The position numbers were made by a program, and so were the translations under genes. Below, piece after piece: positions 19,179-28,309 of a stretch of DNA of 64,000 bases. Position 1 is the stretch's first letter, and each line of letters opens with the position of its first letter. The DNA comes from Thermosulfurimonas dismutans (GTDB taxonomy: Bacteria; Desulfobacterota; Thermodesulfobacteria; Thermodesulfobacteriales; Thermodesulfobacteriaceae): the NCBI GenBank assembly GCA_011322625.1, contig DRMH01000012.1, forward strand, positions 1 through 64,000. The letters are read 5' to 3'. Below the pieces are notes generated by a model that was not told the DNA's origin, did no database searches, and saw nothing but the letters and a program-made list of their open reading frames with translations.

Positions 19179-20063
19179 ATGGAGTGGTCTATTATTCTTT
19201 TTATTTTCACTCTGTTGATCGGTATTATTTCGCCGGTATCCGGAGTGGGTGGAGGAGTGCTTTTTGTCCCTCTTTCCACCATTATCTTTCCCTTCCATGT
19301 AGATTTTATTCGGGGTGCCGGTCTGGTGATGGCGGTGACCTCGGCCCTTTCTTCGGTGCCTTACCTTACCAAGATCGGGCTGGCCAACATTCGTATCTTC
19401 GCCCTCATGGCCCCGGTGATGATCATTACCTCGGTGGTGGGCGGGATCATCGGTCTTAAGGTGACCAGTGCCTTTCCCGGTGGAAAGTACTACATCGAGA
19501 TCATGCTGGGGGCCATCATCCTGCTGGTTTTTGCGGTGATGATGCTTTCGAAGCGTTTGGAGTTTCCGGAGGTGCGCGACGAAGAGGTGGATGGGTGGTC
19601 CCGGGCGCTGGGTCTCCGGGGGGAGTGGTTCGAGCCCTCCCTGGGGCGTATCGTACGCTTTCAGGTAAAGAACACCCCGCTTTCCCTGGTGGTCTTTGCC
19701 ATCATCGGGTTTGTGGCCGGGATGTTCGGTCTGGGAGCCGGGTGGGCCAACGTTCCGGTGCTGAACATGCTCATGGGGGCTCCCATCAAGGTGGCCACCG
19801 CCACCAGTATGCTCATCATCACCGCCAATGCCCCGGCCATCGGGATCTATCTCACCAAGGGGGCCATCCTTCCCTCCATCGTAATTCCGGCGGTGGTGGG
19901 CATTACCATCGGGGCCCGGATCGGGGCCAAAGTGGCGGAGATCATTAAACCGGTCTTTGTGCGCTGGATGGTGCTGGCCATCCTCTTCCTGGCCGGCTTT
20001 ATGAACGTGATCAAAGGCTTACAGGGCCTGGGTGTCATTCCACACATTATTCCGGGGGCGTAG
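19179..20063 (+). CDS. Sulfite exporter TauE/SafE (TSUP) family protein
   Basis: SPVSGVGGGVLFVPL; GFVAGMFGLGAGWANVPVLNMLMGAPIKVATATSMLIITANA. Confidence 0.92.
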   Translation: MEWSIILFIFTLLIGIISPVSGVGGGVLFVPLSTIIFPFHVDFIRGAGLVMAVTSALSSVPYLTKIGLANIRIFALMAPVMIITSVVGGIIGLKVTSAFPGGKYYIEIMLGAIILLVFAVMMLSKRLEFPEVRDEEVDGWSRALGLRGEWFEPSLGRIVRFQVKNTPLSLVVFAIIGFVAGMFGLGAGWANVPVLNMLMGAPIKVATATSMLIITANAPAIGIYLTKGAILPSIVIPAVVGITIGARIGAKVAEIIKPVFVRWMVLAILFLAGFMNVIKGLQGLGVIPHIIPGA

Positions 20064-20065
20064 CC

Positions 20066-20473
20066 ATGGCTGAGGAACGCAAGATTCAGGTGGACGAGAT
20101 GGGGTTGGTTTTCGGGAAGACCATGATCATCTTTACGGTGCTGGGCGTACTTATGATGGTCATTCCGGCCATCCTCTATTTTCTGGGGATCCGGCCCTAT
20201 ATTCCTCTGGCCGAGGTCAGTAAATACTGGACCGGTTCGGCGGCGGAGTTCTGGCGGCAGGTGAAGGGGTTTGAGGTGCACGGGTACGGGTGGATCTTCA
20301 AGAATCTGGGCTACATGGACACCCTAAGCATGCTGGGGGTGCTCCTTCTTATGATCACCCCGCTTATCAGCATGTTGGCCGCTGTCTTTAAGGCTCCCAG
20401 CCTCACCTACCGCATTCTTCTTTTGGTGGGCGCGGCGGAATTCATCATCTCCCTTCTCTTTAAGACCAAATAA
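20066..20473 (+). CDS. Small multi-TM membrane protein in the TSUP operon (DUF1634-like guess)
   Basis: Three hydrophobic segments; 2-nt gap from TSUP gene. Confidence 0.7.
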   Translation: MAEERKIQVDEMGLVFGKTMIIFTVLGVLMMVIPAILYFLGIRPYIPLAEVSKYWTGSAAEFWRQVKGFEVHGYGWIFKNLGYMDTLSMLGVLLLMITPLISMLAAVFKAPSLTYRILLLVGAAEFIISLLFKTK

Positions 20474-20489
20474 ATCCTTAAATTTTCGG

Positions 20490-20519
20490 TTGTTTAGGCC
20501 TCCCTCCCTGTGCTATCAT
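20490..20519 (+). promoter_or_regulatory. Putative clc promoter: TTGTTT-18-TATCAT with extended -10 (TGCTATCAT) in the terminator loop
   Basis: TTGTTT 20490-20495; TGC-TATCAT 20511-20519. Confidence 0.4.
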
Positions 20520-20536
20520 AGGCAGGGAGGTTTTTT
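20503..20536 (+). terminator. Rho-independent terminator: CCTCCCTG/CAGGGAGG stem then T6
   Basis: Arms 20503-20510 and 20523-20530, T20531-20536. Confidence 0.85.
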
Positions 20537-22258
20537 ATTCGGCGGCGTTTTGATGAGCACTTAATAACCGCTCTGCTGGCCATCCTGATCGGCCTCATCG
20601 GAGGCTGGGGGGCCATTGCCTTCCGGTTTCTGATCAAATTCTTTCAGGAATTTTTCTATCGCCATTCCCAGGACTTCATCTATTTCTACCGGGAGGTGCC
20701 TCTCTGGGAGAAACTCCTCTTTCCGGCCCTGGCCGGTCTGGTGGTGGGGCCCATCATTCATTTCTGGGCCCGGGAGGTCAAGGGCCACGGGGTGCCGGAG
20801 ATCATGGAGGCCCTGGTGGTGCGGGGAGGACGTATCCGGGCCCGTCTTACGGTTATTCAGATGCTGGTCTCGGCTATCTGTATCGGTTCCGGAAGCTCGG
20901 TGGGGCGTGAAGGGCCTATCGTGATGATCGGTTCCTCGGCCGGCTCCATGGTAGGGCAACTCCTGCGGGTTCCCCAGGAACGTCTGCGGACTTTTGTGGG
21001 ATGCGGGGCCGCAGCCGGAATCGCCGCCACCTTCAACGCCCCCATCGCCGGGGTGCTTTTCGCCGTGGAGATCCTGCTTTCGGATTTCCGTCTGGAACGC
21101 TTCAGCCCCATCGTGCTTTCCTCGGTTACCGCCACCACGGTGGCCCGTAAATATCTGGGGGATTTCCCGGCCCTCAAGGCCCCTTCTTATTCCCTGGTGA
21201 GTCTTCACGAATATTCCTTCTATCTTCTCCTGGGGGTGATAGCCGGCTTAATCGGGGTGCTCTTCATCGAGGTCCTTTACCGTTCGGAGGACCTCTTCGC
21301 CCGTCTTCCCCTTCCGGAGTATCTGCACCCCTTTATCGGAGGAATCATTATGGGCGGTTTTCTGGTGGGGGTGCCCTACGTTTTCGGGGTGGGCTACGGT
21401 ACGGTCAACCAGGCCCTCTTGGGGCAGCTACCGGCCAAATTGCTCTTTGCTTTGATTTTTCTGAAGATCCTGGCTACCTCCATAGTCCTTGGGGCCGGGC
21501 ACTCCGGGGGAGTATTTGCCCCCTCCCTTTATATCGGGGCCATGACCGGAGGGTTCGTGGGCTCGGTGGCCCATGCCCTGTTTCCCTCCCTTACCGCCTC
21601 TCCCGGGGCCTACGCCCTGGTGGGGATGGGAGCCGTGGTGGCTGCCACCACCCACGGACCCATTACCGCCATCCTGATCATTTTTGAGCTCACCGGGGAC
21701 TATAGCATCATCCTCCCCCTCATGCTCTCCTGCATTGTCTCCACCTTCATTTCCACCTATCTCAAGAGGGGATCCATCTATACGGTCAAGCTCGAGCGTC
21801 GGGGGCTTTCCCTGCGGCGGGGATGGGAGGAGACCCTGCTTAAGAGCGCCAGGGTAAAGGAGATCATGCACCGGGATTTTCCCTCCGTTCCGGAGGATTT
21901 ACCCCGGGAGAAGATCCTGAGCGTATTCGAAAGGGCCCCCCATTCCTACATCCTGGTGCTGGATTCCCGGGGGGAGCTCTCGGGCCTCATCTCCTTTCAC
22001 GATCTGCGACGGGTGCTCTTTTCGGAGAAACCCTTTACCGCCCGGGATATCGCCACCCGAAAGGTGGTTACCGTAACCCCGGAGGATGATCTCTTTACCG
22101 CCCTTTCGCGCATGGCCCGCCTGGGGGTTTCTCAATTGCCGGTGGTGGCCACGGAGGGGTCCCGGCGGGTGGTGGGGATGATCTCGCTTAAGGACATTAT
22201 GGCCTTTCAGGAGAGGGAACTGGCCAAACGGTATCTTCCCGGGGTCAGGGAGACATGA
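20537..22258 (+). CDS. ClC-family chloride channel/antiporter with C-terminal CBS pair; probable non-canonical ATT start (track lists it from internal GTG 20696)
   Basis: In-frame upstream translation (I)RRRFDEHLITALLAILIGLIGGWGAIAFRFLIKFFQ supplies the first ClC helix; GHGVPE, GREGPIV, FAVEILL motifs; CBS domains; SD AGGGAGG 6 nt before ATT. Confidence 0.85.
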   Translation: MRRRFDEHLITALLAILIGLIGGWGAIAFRFLIKFFQEFFYRHSQDFIYFYREVPLWEKLLFPALAGLVVGPIIHFWAREVKGHGVPEIMEALVVRGGRIRARLTVIQMLVSAICIGSGSSVGREGPIVMIGSSAGSMVGQLLRVPQERLRTFVGCGAAAGIAATFNAPIAGVLFAVEILLSDFRLERFSPIVLSSVTATTVARKYLGDFPALKAPSYSLVSLHEYSFYLLLGVIAGLIGVLFIEVLYRSEDLFARLPLPEYLHPFIGGIIMGGFLVGVPYVFGVGYGTVNQALLGQLPAKLLFALIFLKILATSIVLGAGHSGGVFAPSLYIGAMTGGFVGSVAHALFPSLTASPGAYALVGMGAVVAATTHGPITAILIIFELTGDYSIILPLMLSCIVSTFISTYLKRGSIYTVKLERRGLSLRRGWEETLLKSARVKEIMHRDFPSVPEDLPREKILSVFERAPHSYILVLDSRGELSGLISFHDLRRVLFSEKPFTARDIATRKVVTVTPEDDLFTALSRMARLGVSQLPVVATEGSRRVVGMISLKDIMAFQERELAKRYLPGVRET

Positions 22259-22901
22259 AACGTTCCAGGTCCTTCCGGTGCCCGGCCAGATAGAGGAGAT
22301 CCCCTTTTTCGATGGTATAGTCCGCGGCCGGGAAGAGATGCATGTGCTCGGAGAACCCCTTTTTTACCCCCAGAACATGGACCCGATAATTGCGCCGAAG
22401 GTCGAGTTCCTTGAGGCTTTTTCCCAGAAATTCCTCCGGAGCAGGGATCTCGGCGATATAAAAGTCCGGCAGCAGGGGCAGGAAATCCAGGAGATTGGGC
22501 ATGACCAGGGATCGAGCCAGGCGCACCGCGGAATCCCTCTCCGGGATGATGACCTGATGGGCCCCCACCAGGGAGAGGATCTTGCCCTCGGTTTCGTTCT
22601 GGGCCTTGGCCAGGATGCGGGGGACCCCCATCTCCCGCAGGTAAAGGGTGACCAGCACGCTCTGGGATAGGGTTCCTATGGCCACCACCGCGGCATCCAC
22701 CTTATGGAAGCCCAGATGTTCCAGGGTTTCTTTCTGGGTGGCGTCCCCGACCACGGCGTAGGAGACCTCTTCGGCTACCGCCTGAACGGCCTTTTCCGAG
22801 CGGTCCAGGGCCAGCACCTCCTGACCTTCCTTGGCCAGGGTGCGGGCGAGATAACTTCCGAAACGTCCCAGACCTATGATTCCGAAACGTTTGCGAGCCA
22901 T
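22245..22901 (-). CDS. trkA: Trk potassium uptake NAD-binding protein TrkA
   Basis: RFGIIGLGRFGSYLARTLAKEGQEVLALDRSEKAV Rossmann + RCK C-domain. Confidence 0.92.
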   Translation of the reverse strand: MARKRFGIIGLGRFGSYLARTLAKEGQEVLALDRSEKAVQAVAEEVSYAVVGDATQKETLEHLGFHKVDAAVVAIGTLSQSVLVTLYLREMGVPRILAKAQNETEGKILSLVGAHQVIIPERDSAVRLARSLVMPNLLDFLPLLPDFYIAEIPAPEEFLGKSLKELDLRRNYRVHVLGVKKGFSEHMHLFPAADYTIEKGDLLYLAGHRKDLERFMSP

Positions 22902-22904
22902 ATC

Positions 22905-24245
22905 CTACCCCAGAAGGACTTCTTCCTGAGCATAATAAAAGGTTTTGGACCGGGCGGGAAGCCCGCTCAAAAGCATGGCCAGGGAGAGGACTCCCACCCT
23001 TCCGGTGAACATGGTGAGGATGAGCACCCCTTTGGCCGGCGTGGAGAGATGGGGGGTTATGCCGGTGGAAAGCCCCACCGTGCCTAGGGCGGAAAAGACC
23101 TCGAAGAGATGGGCCAGAAACTCCGAGCCAGAGTTAAGGAAGGGGCGATGCGGAGGCAGGGAGATAAGAAAGAACTGAGCGGTAAAGATGACCAGGAGAT
23201 AGAGCCCCACCAGGGTGAGGGCCTTGGTGACCTGGGAGTCGGGGATGGTGCGTCCGAAGACGGAGGTGCGGGAAAACCCCCGCAGCCGGCTCCATACCGT
23301 GGCGGCAAGTACTCCGAAGGTGGTGGTTTTGATGCCTCCCCCGGTGGATCCCGGACAGGCCCCCACCAGCATGAGAAAGAGCAGGAAATAAAGGGAGGGT
23401 ACGCTCAGATACCGGATATCCACAAAGGAAAAACCGGCGGTACGCGGAGTGACCGAAAGGAAGACGGCCTGGAGGACCCGGAGAGGAGCGGGAAATTCCC
23501 GCAGGGCCCCTCCGTTTTCCAGCCACAGAAAGATAAGGGCCCCGATGAGCACCAAAAGGAGATGGATGAGGAGGGTGAGCTTGAAATGCAGCGACCAGGA
23601 GCGATTCTTCTGGCGGAAGCGGTGTACCCCCTCGAAGACAATGGGGAAACCCGTATTACCCGCCAGGATGGCCAGCATCAGGATCAGGGGGAAGAAATAA
23701 CTCCGGGCAAAGGGTACCAGCCCTCCGGGAAGATCGGAGAAACCGGCGTTGCAAAAGGCGGAGACGGCGTGAAACAGGGCATGAAAGAGGGCTGAGGGCC
23801 AGGAGTAATATCGGGCCAGAAAGGGGAAGAGAAGGAGGGTAACCAGAAACTCTACCACCATGGTGTAGAAGAGGATGGTAAGGATGAGGCTGGAGAGACG
23901 CCCTCCTCGACGCCCCCAGAAGCTTTCCCGCAGGATAAGGCGCTCCTCGATGGGGATACGGCGTCCGCGCAGCAGGAAGAACATGGAGTAGAAGGTCATG
24001 ACCCCCAATCCCCCGAGCTGGATCAGGATCATGATGACCACCTTACCGGGCAGGGTAAAGGCCGAGGCGGTATCCACCACCGTTAATCCGGTAACACAAA
24101 CCGCCGAAGTGGCGGTGAAGAGGGCATCGATGAGGGCCAGTTCATCGTGGTGCATCCAGGGCAGCGACAGGAGGATGGTGCCCAGGATTATGGCTCCGGC
24201 AAAGGAAGAGACCAGGTAAAGGGTGGGCTTGAGAGGGGAGGACAT
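22905..24245 (-). CDS. trkH: Trk potassium transporter TrkH
   Basis: FTATSAVCVTGLTVVDTA, FNAGFSDL-like selectivity loops, 446 aa polytopic. Confidence 0.92.
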   Translation of the reverse strand: MSSPLKPTLYLVSSFAGAIILGTILLSLPWMHHDELALIDALFTATSAVCVTGLTVVDTASAFTLPGKVVIMILIQLGGLGVMTFYSMFFLLRGRRIPIEERLILRESFWGRRGGRLSSLILTILFYTMVVEFLVTLLLFPFLARYYSWPSALFHALFHAVSAFCNAGFSDLPGGLVPFARSYFFPLILMLAILAGNTGFPIVFEGVHRFRQKNRSWSLHFKLTLLIHLLLVLIGALIFLWLENGGALREFPAPLRVLQAVFLSVTPRTAGFSFVDIRYLSVPSLYFLLFLMLVGACPGSTGGGIKTTTFGVLAATVWSRLRGFSRTSVFGRTIPDSQVTKALTLVGLYLLVIFTAQFFLISLPPHRPFLNSGSEFLAHLFEVFSALGTVGLSTGITPHLSTPAKGVLILTMFTGRVGVLSLAMLLSGLPARSKTFYYAQEEVLLG

Positions 24246-24254
24246 GGGGACGGG

Positions 24255-25289
24255 TCAGGTGCGCAGGGTGCGGTAGAAGCGTTTTATTTCCTCGAGTTTC
24301 CGGGCTGCGGCCCCGGATTCCAGGATCTCCCGGGCCAGGGCCACCCCGCCCTTGAGATCCAGGGTCTTTTCGGCGGCATAAAGGGCGGCTCCGGCGTTGA
24401 GAAGCACCATGTCCCGGCGCGGGCCGGTGTCGCGACCGGACAGAAGGTCTTCGATGATGCGGGCGTTTTCCCGAGCATCCCCGCCCTTCAGGGCTTCGGG
24501 GTCCTCGCAGAGCTCCAGCCCCACGTCCGGCGGATCCACGTAGTAGGTGGTGATGCGCCCCTCCCGGAGTTCGGAGACCTTGGTTGAACCGGTGACCGTG
24601 AACTCGTCGTAGCCCCCTTCCCCGAAGACTACCAGGGCCCGGCGACAGCCCAGGGCGTCCAGGGCAAAGGCCATCTTTTCGGTGAGCAGGAAGTCGAAGA
24701 CCCCCAGGATCTGAGTATCGGCGCCGGCCGGGTTGCAGAGAGGGCCCAGGAGATTGAAGATGGTGCGAAATCCCAGTTCCCGTCGCGGTCCCATGACCGT
24801 CCGAAGGGCCGGATGATGGGCCGGGGCGAAGAGGAAACAGAAACCCACCTCCTCCAGGGCCCGGGCCGAAAGTTCGGGAGGAACCTCCACCGGGATTCCT
24901 AGGGCCTCGATCACATCCGCACTTCCGGATCGACTGGTCACGGACCGGTTTCCGTGTTTGGCTACCGGTACCCCCGCGGCGGCCACCACCAGGGCCGCGG
25001 CGGTGGAGACATTGAAGGTGCCTTTGGCGTCACCCCCGGTGCCGCAGGTATCCACAACGGGAGACGAGAGCCGGTGAGGCACCGGGATCATGCGCTGGCG
25101 CAGGGCCCGCGCCGCTCCGGCCACCTCGCGCCAGCTCTCGCCGCGCATACGCCAGGCCGTAAGCAGGGCCCCTATCTGAGCCGGGGTGGCCTGCCCCTCC
25201 ACGAGCAGCCCCACCAGCTCCATGGTTTCCTCTTCCGAGAGTTCCTGCCCCTCCACCAGTTTCTTTAAATAGGACTTGAGGGCCTCCAT
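24255..25289 (-). CDS. trpD: Anthranilate phosphoribosyltransferase
   Basis: VDTCGTGGDAKGTFNVSTAAALVVAAAGVPVAKHGNRSVTSRSGSADVIEALG. Confidence 0.95.
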   Translation of the reverse strand: MEALKSYLKKLVEGQELSEEETMELVGLLVEGQATPAQIGALLTAWRMRGESWREVAGAARALRQRMIPVPHRLSSPVVDTCGTGGDAKGTFNVSTAAALVVAAAGVPVAKHGNRSVTSRSGSADVIEALGIPVEVPPELSARALEEVGFCFLFAPAHHPALRTVMGPRRELGFRTIFNLLGPLCNPAGADTQILGVFDFLLTEKMAFALDALGCRRALVVFGEGGYDEFTVTGSTKVSELREGRITTYYVDPPDVGLELCEDPEALKGGDARENARIIEDLLSGRDTGPRRDMVLLNAGAALYAAEKTLDLKGGVALAREILESGAAARKLEEIKRFYRTLRT

Positions 25290-25424
25290 GCCTTAACCCT
25301 GTCTTTAGACCTCCGCCAAGGGCATTTTACCTCCGGGGTCTGGAGAAACAAGTCCGAAATCCAGAGATTGCGAAGGGGGCCTCACGGTGCTAAGAAAGAA
25401 CAAAAAGAGCGGGGAGGAAGAGAA

Positions 25425-27128
25425 ATGGGTAAAAAGGTGGTCGTTATCGGGGCGGTGGCCTGCGGGCCCAAGGCCGCCTGCCGGGCCAAGCGCCTGGATC
25501 CCAGCCTGGAGATAACCCTCATAGACAAGGACGACCTCATTTCCTACGGGGGCTGCGGTATCCCGTATTATGTTTCCGGGGACATTCCGGACGAGAATCA
25601 TCTGCGGGAGACCTCCTTTCACATGCTGCGCGACGAGGCCTTTTTCGAGAACGCCAAGGCCATCGATCGGGTGCTCACCCGGACCCTGGCCACGGAGGTG
25701 GATCGGAAACGCAAGGTGGTAAAGGTAAAGCACCTGGACTCGGGGGAAGAGGAAGAGATTCCCTACGATTACCTGGTCCTGGCCACCGGTTCCACGCCCT
25801 TCGTACCCCCCATTCCCGGACGCGATCTGGAGGGGATATTTACCGTCTCCGATCTGCACAAGGCCATAGAGATCAAACAGCGCCTGGCCAAAGGAGAGGT
25901 GGAACGGGCGGTGATTATCGGGGCCGGACCTATCGGCCTGGAGATGGCCGAGGCCTTCGCCGATCTCTGGGGGGTGAAGACCACGGTGCTGGAGTACTTC
26001 GATCAGGTGCTTCCCCGGCTCATTGATAAGCCTCTGGCCCGGATGGTGGAACATCACCTGCGGGAAAAGGGCGTGGAGGTGGTGGTGAACGCCCGGATCA
26101 AGGAGATCCGGGGCAAGGACGGTCGGGTTACCGAGGTGGTGGAGGAGAGGGGGAATTATCCTGCGGACCTGGTGATCTTTGCCACCGGGGTAAGACCCAA
26201 CGTGGAACTGGCCCGCAAGGCCGGCCTTCTGGTGAACATGGGGATTGTGGTAAACGATCGGATGCAGACCTCGGACCCCACTATCTATGCCGGGGGGGAC
26301 TGTGTGGAGATTCCGCATCTGGTTCTGGGAAAGAGGGTGGTCATGCCGCTCGGCTCGCTGGCCAATCGGGAAGGGCGAGTCATCGGAGACAACCTGGCCG
26401 GGCGTCCCACCAGGTTTCCGGGTACGGTGGGGGCGTTTATTATGAAGTGCTTTGATCTGGCCATTGGGGCCTGCGGGATCTCGCTTTCTGTGGCCCGGGC
26501 CGAGGGCTTTGATGCGGATTATGCCTTAAACAACCAGACCGAGCGGGCCCATTACTATCCCGGGGCGGAATTCATCTTTGTGGAGCTGGTTTTTGACCGG
26601 CGGACCCGCCGGGTGCTGGGTTTTCAATCGGTGGGTCCCAATACCGACGGGACGCTCGCCCGCATCCATGCCATCTCTTCCATCCTTCCTCATCGCCCCA
26701 CGGTGGAGGATCTGATTCAGCTGGAACTGGCCTATGCCCCGCCCTACAATTCGGCGCTGGATCCCATTCATGATGTGGCCCACACCGCCGAGAACCTCCT
26801 CACCGGCCTTCTGGTCCAGATAGACTGGGAGGAGTTCCTCCGGCGCTTGCACGAAGGGGACCCGAATACGGTTTTTGTGGATACGCGTCATCCCCGGGAG
26901 GCCGAACCCCTGGTCAAGAAGTATCCCGGCCGCTGGATCCACGTGGAGTACGACAAGGTGCGGCGCGAGATGGATCGAATCCCGCGGGACAAGGACGTAA
27001 TCCTCATCTGCAACTCCAGTCGCAGGGCCTATGAGGCCCAGCGATGGCTCACCGCTGCCGGATATACCCGAACCTTCGTGCCTCCGGGGGGGCTCAACTT
27101 CCTGCGCCGCTGGGGAGTGGAGCTTTAA
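25425..27128 (+). CDS. CoA-disulfide reductase/NADH-dependent persulfide reductase-like flavoprotein with C-terminal rhodanese domain
   Basis: SYGGCGIPYYVSG redox Cys; FAD/NAD GxGxxG; C-terminal FVDTRHPREAE...ILICNSSRRAYEAQRWL. Confidence 0.88.
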   Translation: MGKKVVVIGAVACGPKAACRAKRLDPSLEITLIDKDDLISYGGCGIPYYVSGDIPDENHLRETSFHMLRDEAFFENAKAIDRVLTRTLATEVDRKRKVVKVKHLDSGEEEEIPYDYLVLATGSTPFVPPIPGRDLEGIFTVSDLHKAIEIKQRLAKGEVERAVIIGAGPIGLEMAEAFADLWGVKTTVLEYFDQVLPRLIDKPLARMVEHHLREKGVEVVVNARIKEIRGKDGRVTEVVEERGNYPADLVIFATGVRPNVELARKAGLLVNMGIVVNDRMQTSDPTIYAGGDCVEIPHLVLGKRVVMPLGSLANREGRVIGDNLAGRPTRFPGTVGAFIMKCFDLAIGACGISLSVARAEGFDADYALNNQTERAHYYPGAEFIFVELVFDRRTRRVLGFQSVGPNTDGTLARIHAISSILPHRPTVEDLIQLELAYAPPYNSALDPIHDVAHTAENLLTGLLVQIDWEEFLRRLHEGDPNTVFVDTRHPREAEPLVKKYPGRWIHVEYDKVRREMDRIPRDKDVILICNSSRRAYEAQRWLTAAGYTRTFVPPGGLNFLRRWGVEL

Positions 27129-27132
27129 CCCA

Positions 27133-27507
27133 ATGAAGTTCCTCTATATCGGTCTGGGAGGAGGGATGGGGGCAGTATGCCGTTATCTGGTGAGCGGCTG
27201 GTTTCTGCGTTTCGGAGCGGGTTTCCCCCTGGGAACCCTGGCTGTGAACGTCCTGGGGTCCTTCATCCTGGGTTTTTTCATGGAACTGGCCACCCAGACC
27301 CTCCTCGTTTCACCGGAATCTCGTCTGCTGGTGGCGGTGGGTTTTCTGGGGTCCTTTACCACTTTCTCCACCTTTGCTTACGAAACGCACCAACTCCTGC
27401 GGGAAGGGGAATGGTTATTTACCTTTCTGAATATTACGCTTAGTATAGGTCTGGGGTTGACCGGGGTCCGGCTGGGAGAGGTCCTGGTCCGATATCTGGT
27501 GCGATGA
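27133..27507 (+). CDS. crcB: Fluoride exporter FluC/CrcB
   Basis: GGGMGAVCRYLVSGW, LAVNVLGSFILGF, GFLGSFTTFSTFAYE; start trimmed to ATG 27133. Confidence 0.94.
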   Translation: MKFLYIGLGGGMGAVCRYLVSGWFLRFGAGFPLGTLAVNVLGSFILGFFMELATQTLLVSPESRLLVAVGFLGSFTTFSTFAYETHQLLREGEWLFTFLNITLSIGLGLTGVRLGEVLVRYLVR

Positions 27508-27842
27508 ACGGACGTTGTGTACTTCTCTCTATCTATGTGGATGAGGACGAAAAGGTGGGTCGTAAACCGCTCTATCGGGCCATTCTGGATTTCCTCTGGG
27601 AACGGGACATCCACGGTCTGACCATGTTCAAGGGGGTCTATGGCTACGGTCCGGACAAGAAGATCCATACCGGTCGCCTCCTGCGGGCGGCGGAGAATCT
27701 TCCCCTGAAGATAGAGGTGGTGGAAACCCGAGAAAAGGTGGAGGAGTTGCTCCCGGAACTGGAAAAAATTCTTACCCGGGGTATGATCACGGTCACGGAC
27801 CTTTATCTCATCTGCCACAAAAAACCACCCTGTGAGAGATGA
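27504..27842 (+). CDS. DUF190 family protein
   Basis: LSIYVDEDEKVGRKPLYRAILDFLWERDIHGLTMFKGVYGYG; typical crcB neighbour. Confidence 0.9.
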   Translation: MNGRCVLLSIYVDEDEKVGRKPLYRAILDFLWERDIHGLTMFKGVYGYGPDKKIHTGRLLRAAENLPLKIEVVETREKVEELLPELEKILTRGMITVTDLYLICHKKPPCER

Positions 27843-27873
27843 GGTCATAAAAAAATTACAAGGGAGAGGGAGC

Positions 27874-28095
27874 ATGAATTTCAAGTTCACGGCCATCATT
27901 CAGAAGGAAGAAGATCTTTATGTGGCCTTTTGCCCGGAACTGGATATTGCCAGTCAGGGGAAAACCGTAGAGGAAGCCAAAAGGAACCTTGAAGAGGCCG
28001 TAACCCTTTTTCTGGAACATGCTTCTCCCGAGGAGGTTCGGGAACGTTTAAAAGGAGACATTTATATTGCTCCTTTAGAGGTAGCGGTTGCCTAA
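27874..28095 (+). CDS. HicB-family antitoxin
   Basis: FKFTAIIQKEEDLYVAFCPELDIASQGKTVEEAKRNLEEAVTLFLEH; overlaps HicA. Confidence 0.9.
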   Translation: MNFKFTAIIQKEEDLYVAFCPELDIASQGKTVEEAKRNLEEAVTLFLEHASPEEVRERLKGDIYIAPLEVAVA

Positions 28096-28309
28096 GCTTT
28101 CTCCTCTTTCGGCAAAAGAAGTTTGTAAGATCCTTGAAAAACATGGTTTTAAGAGAATAAGAAAGACGGGGAGTCACATAGTGATGCAGAAAAAGGTGGG
28201 TGAAAAGACGGTTACGGTGATCGTTCCGGATCACAAAGAGATTAAAAAGGGAACGCTCAGATCTATTATTCGGCAGTCCAAACTGCCGAGGGAAGAGTTT
28301 GAGAGATGA
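28088..28309 (+). CDS. HicA-family mRNA interferase toxin (TTG start)
   Basis: LSAKEVCKILEKHGFKRIRKTGSHIVMQKKVGEKTVTVIVPDHKEIKKGTLRSIIRQ; retains GSH catalytic His. Confidence 0.92.
   Translation: MPKLSPLSAKEVCKILEKHGFKRIRKTGSHIVMQKKVGEKTVTVIVPDHKEIKKGTLRSIIRQSKLPREEFER

Noticed and set aside
25290-25424. Possible fluoride riboswitch upstream of the crcB-containing operon
   Set aside because: No GGNGATGG-like core or matching pseudoknot elements seen.
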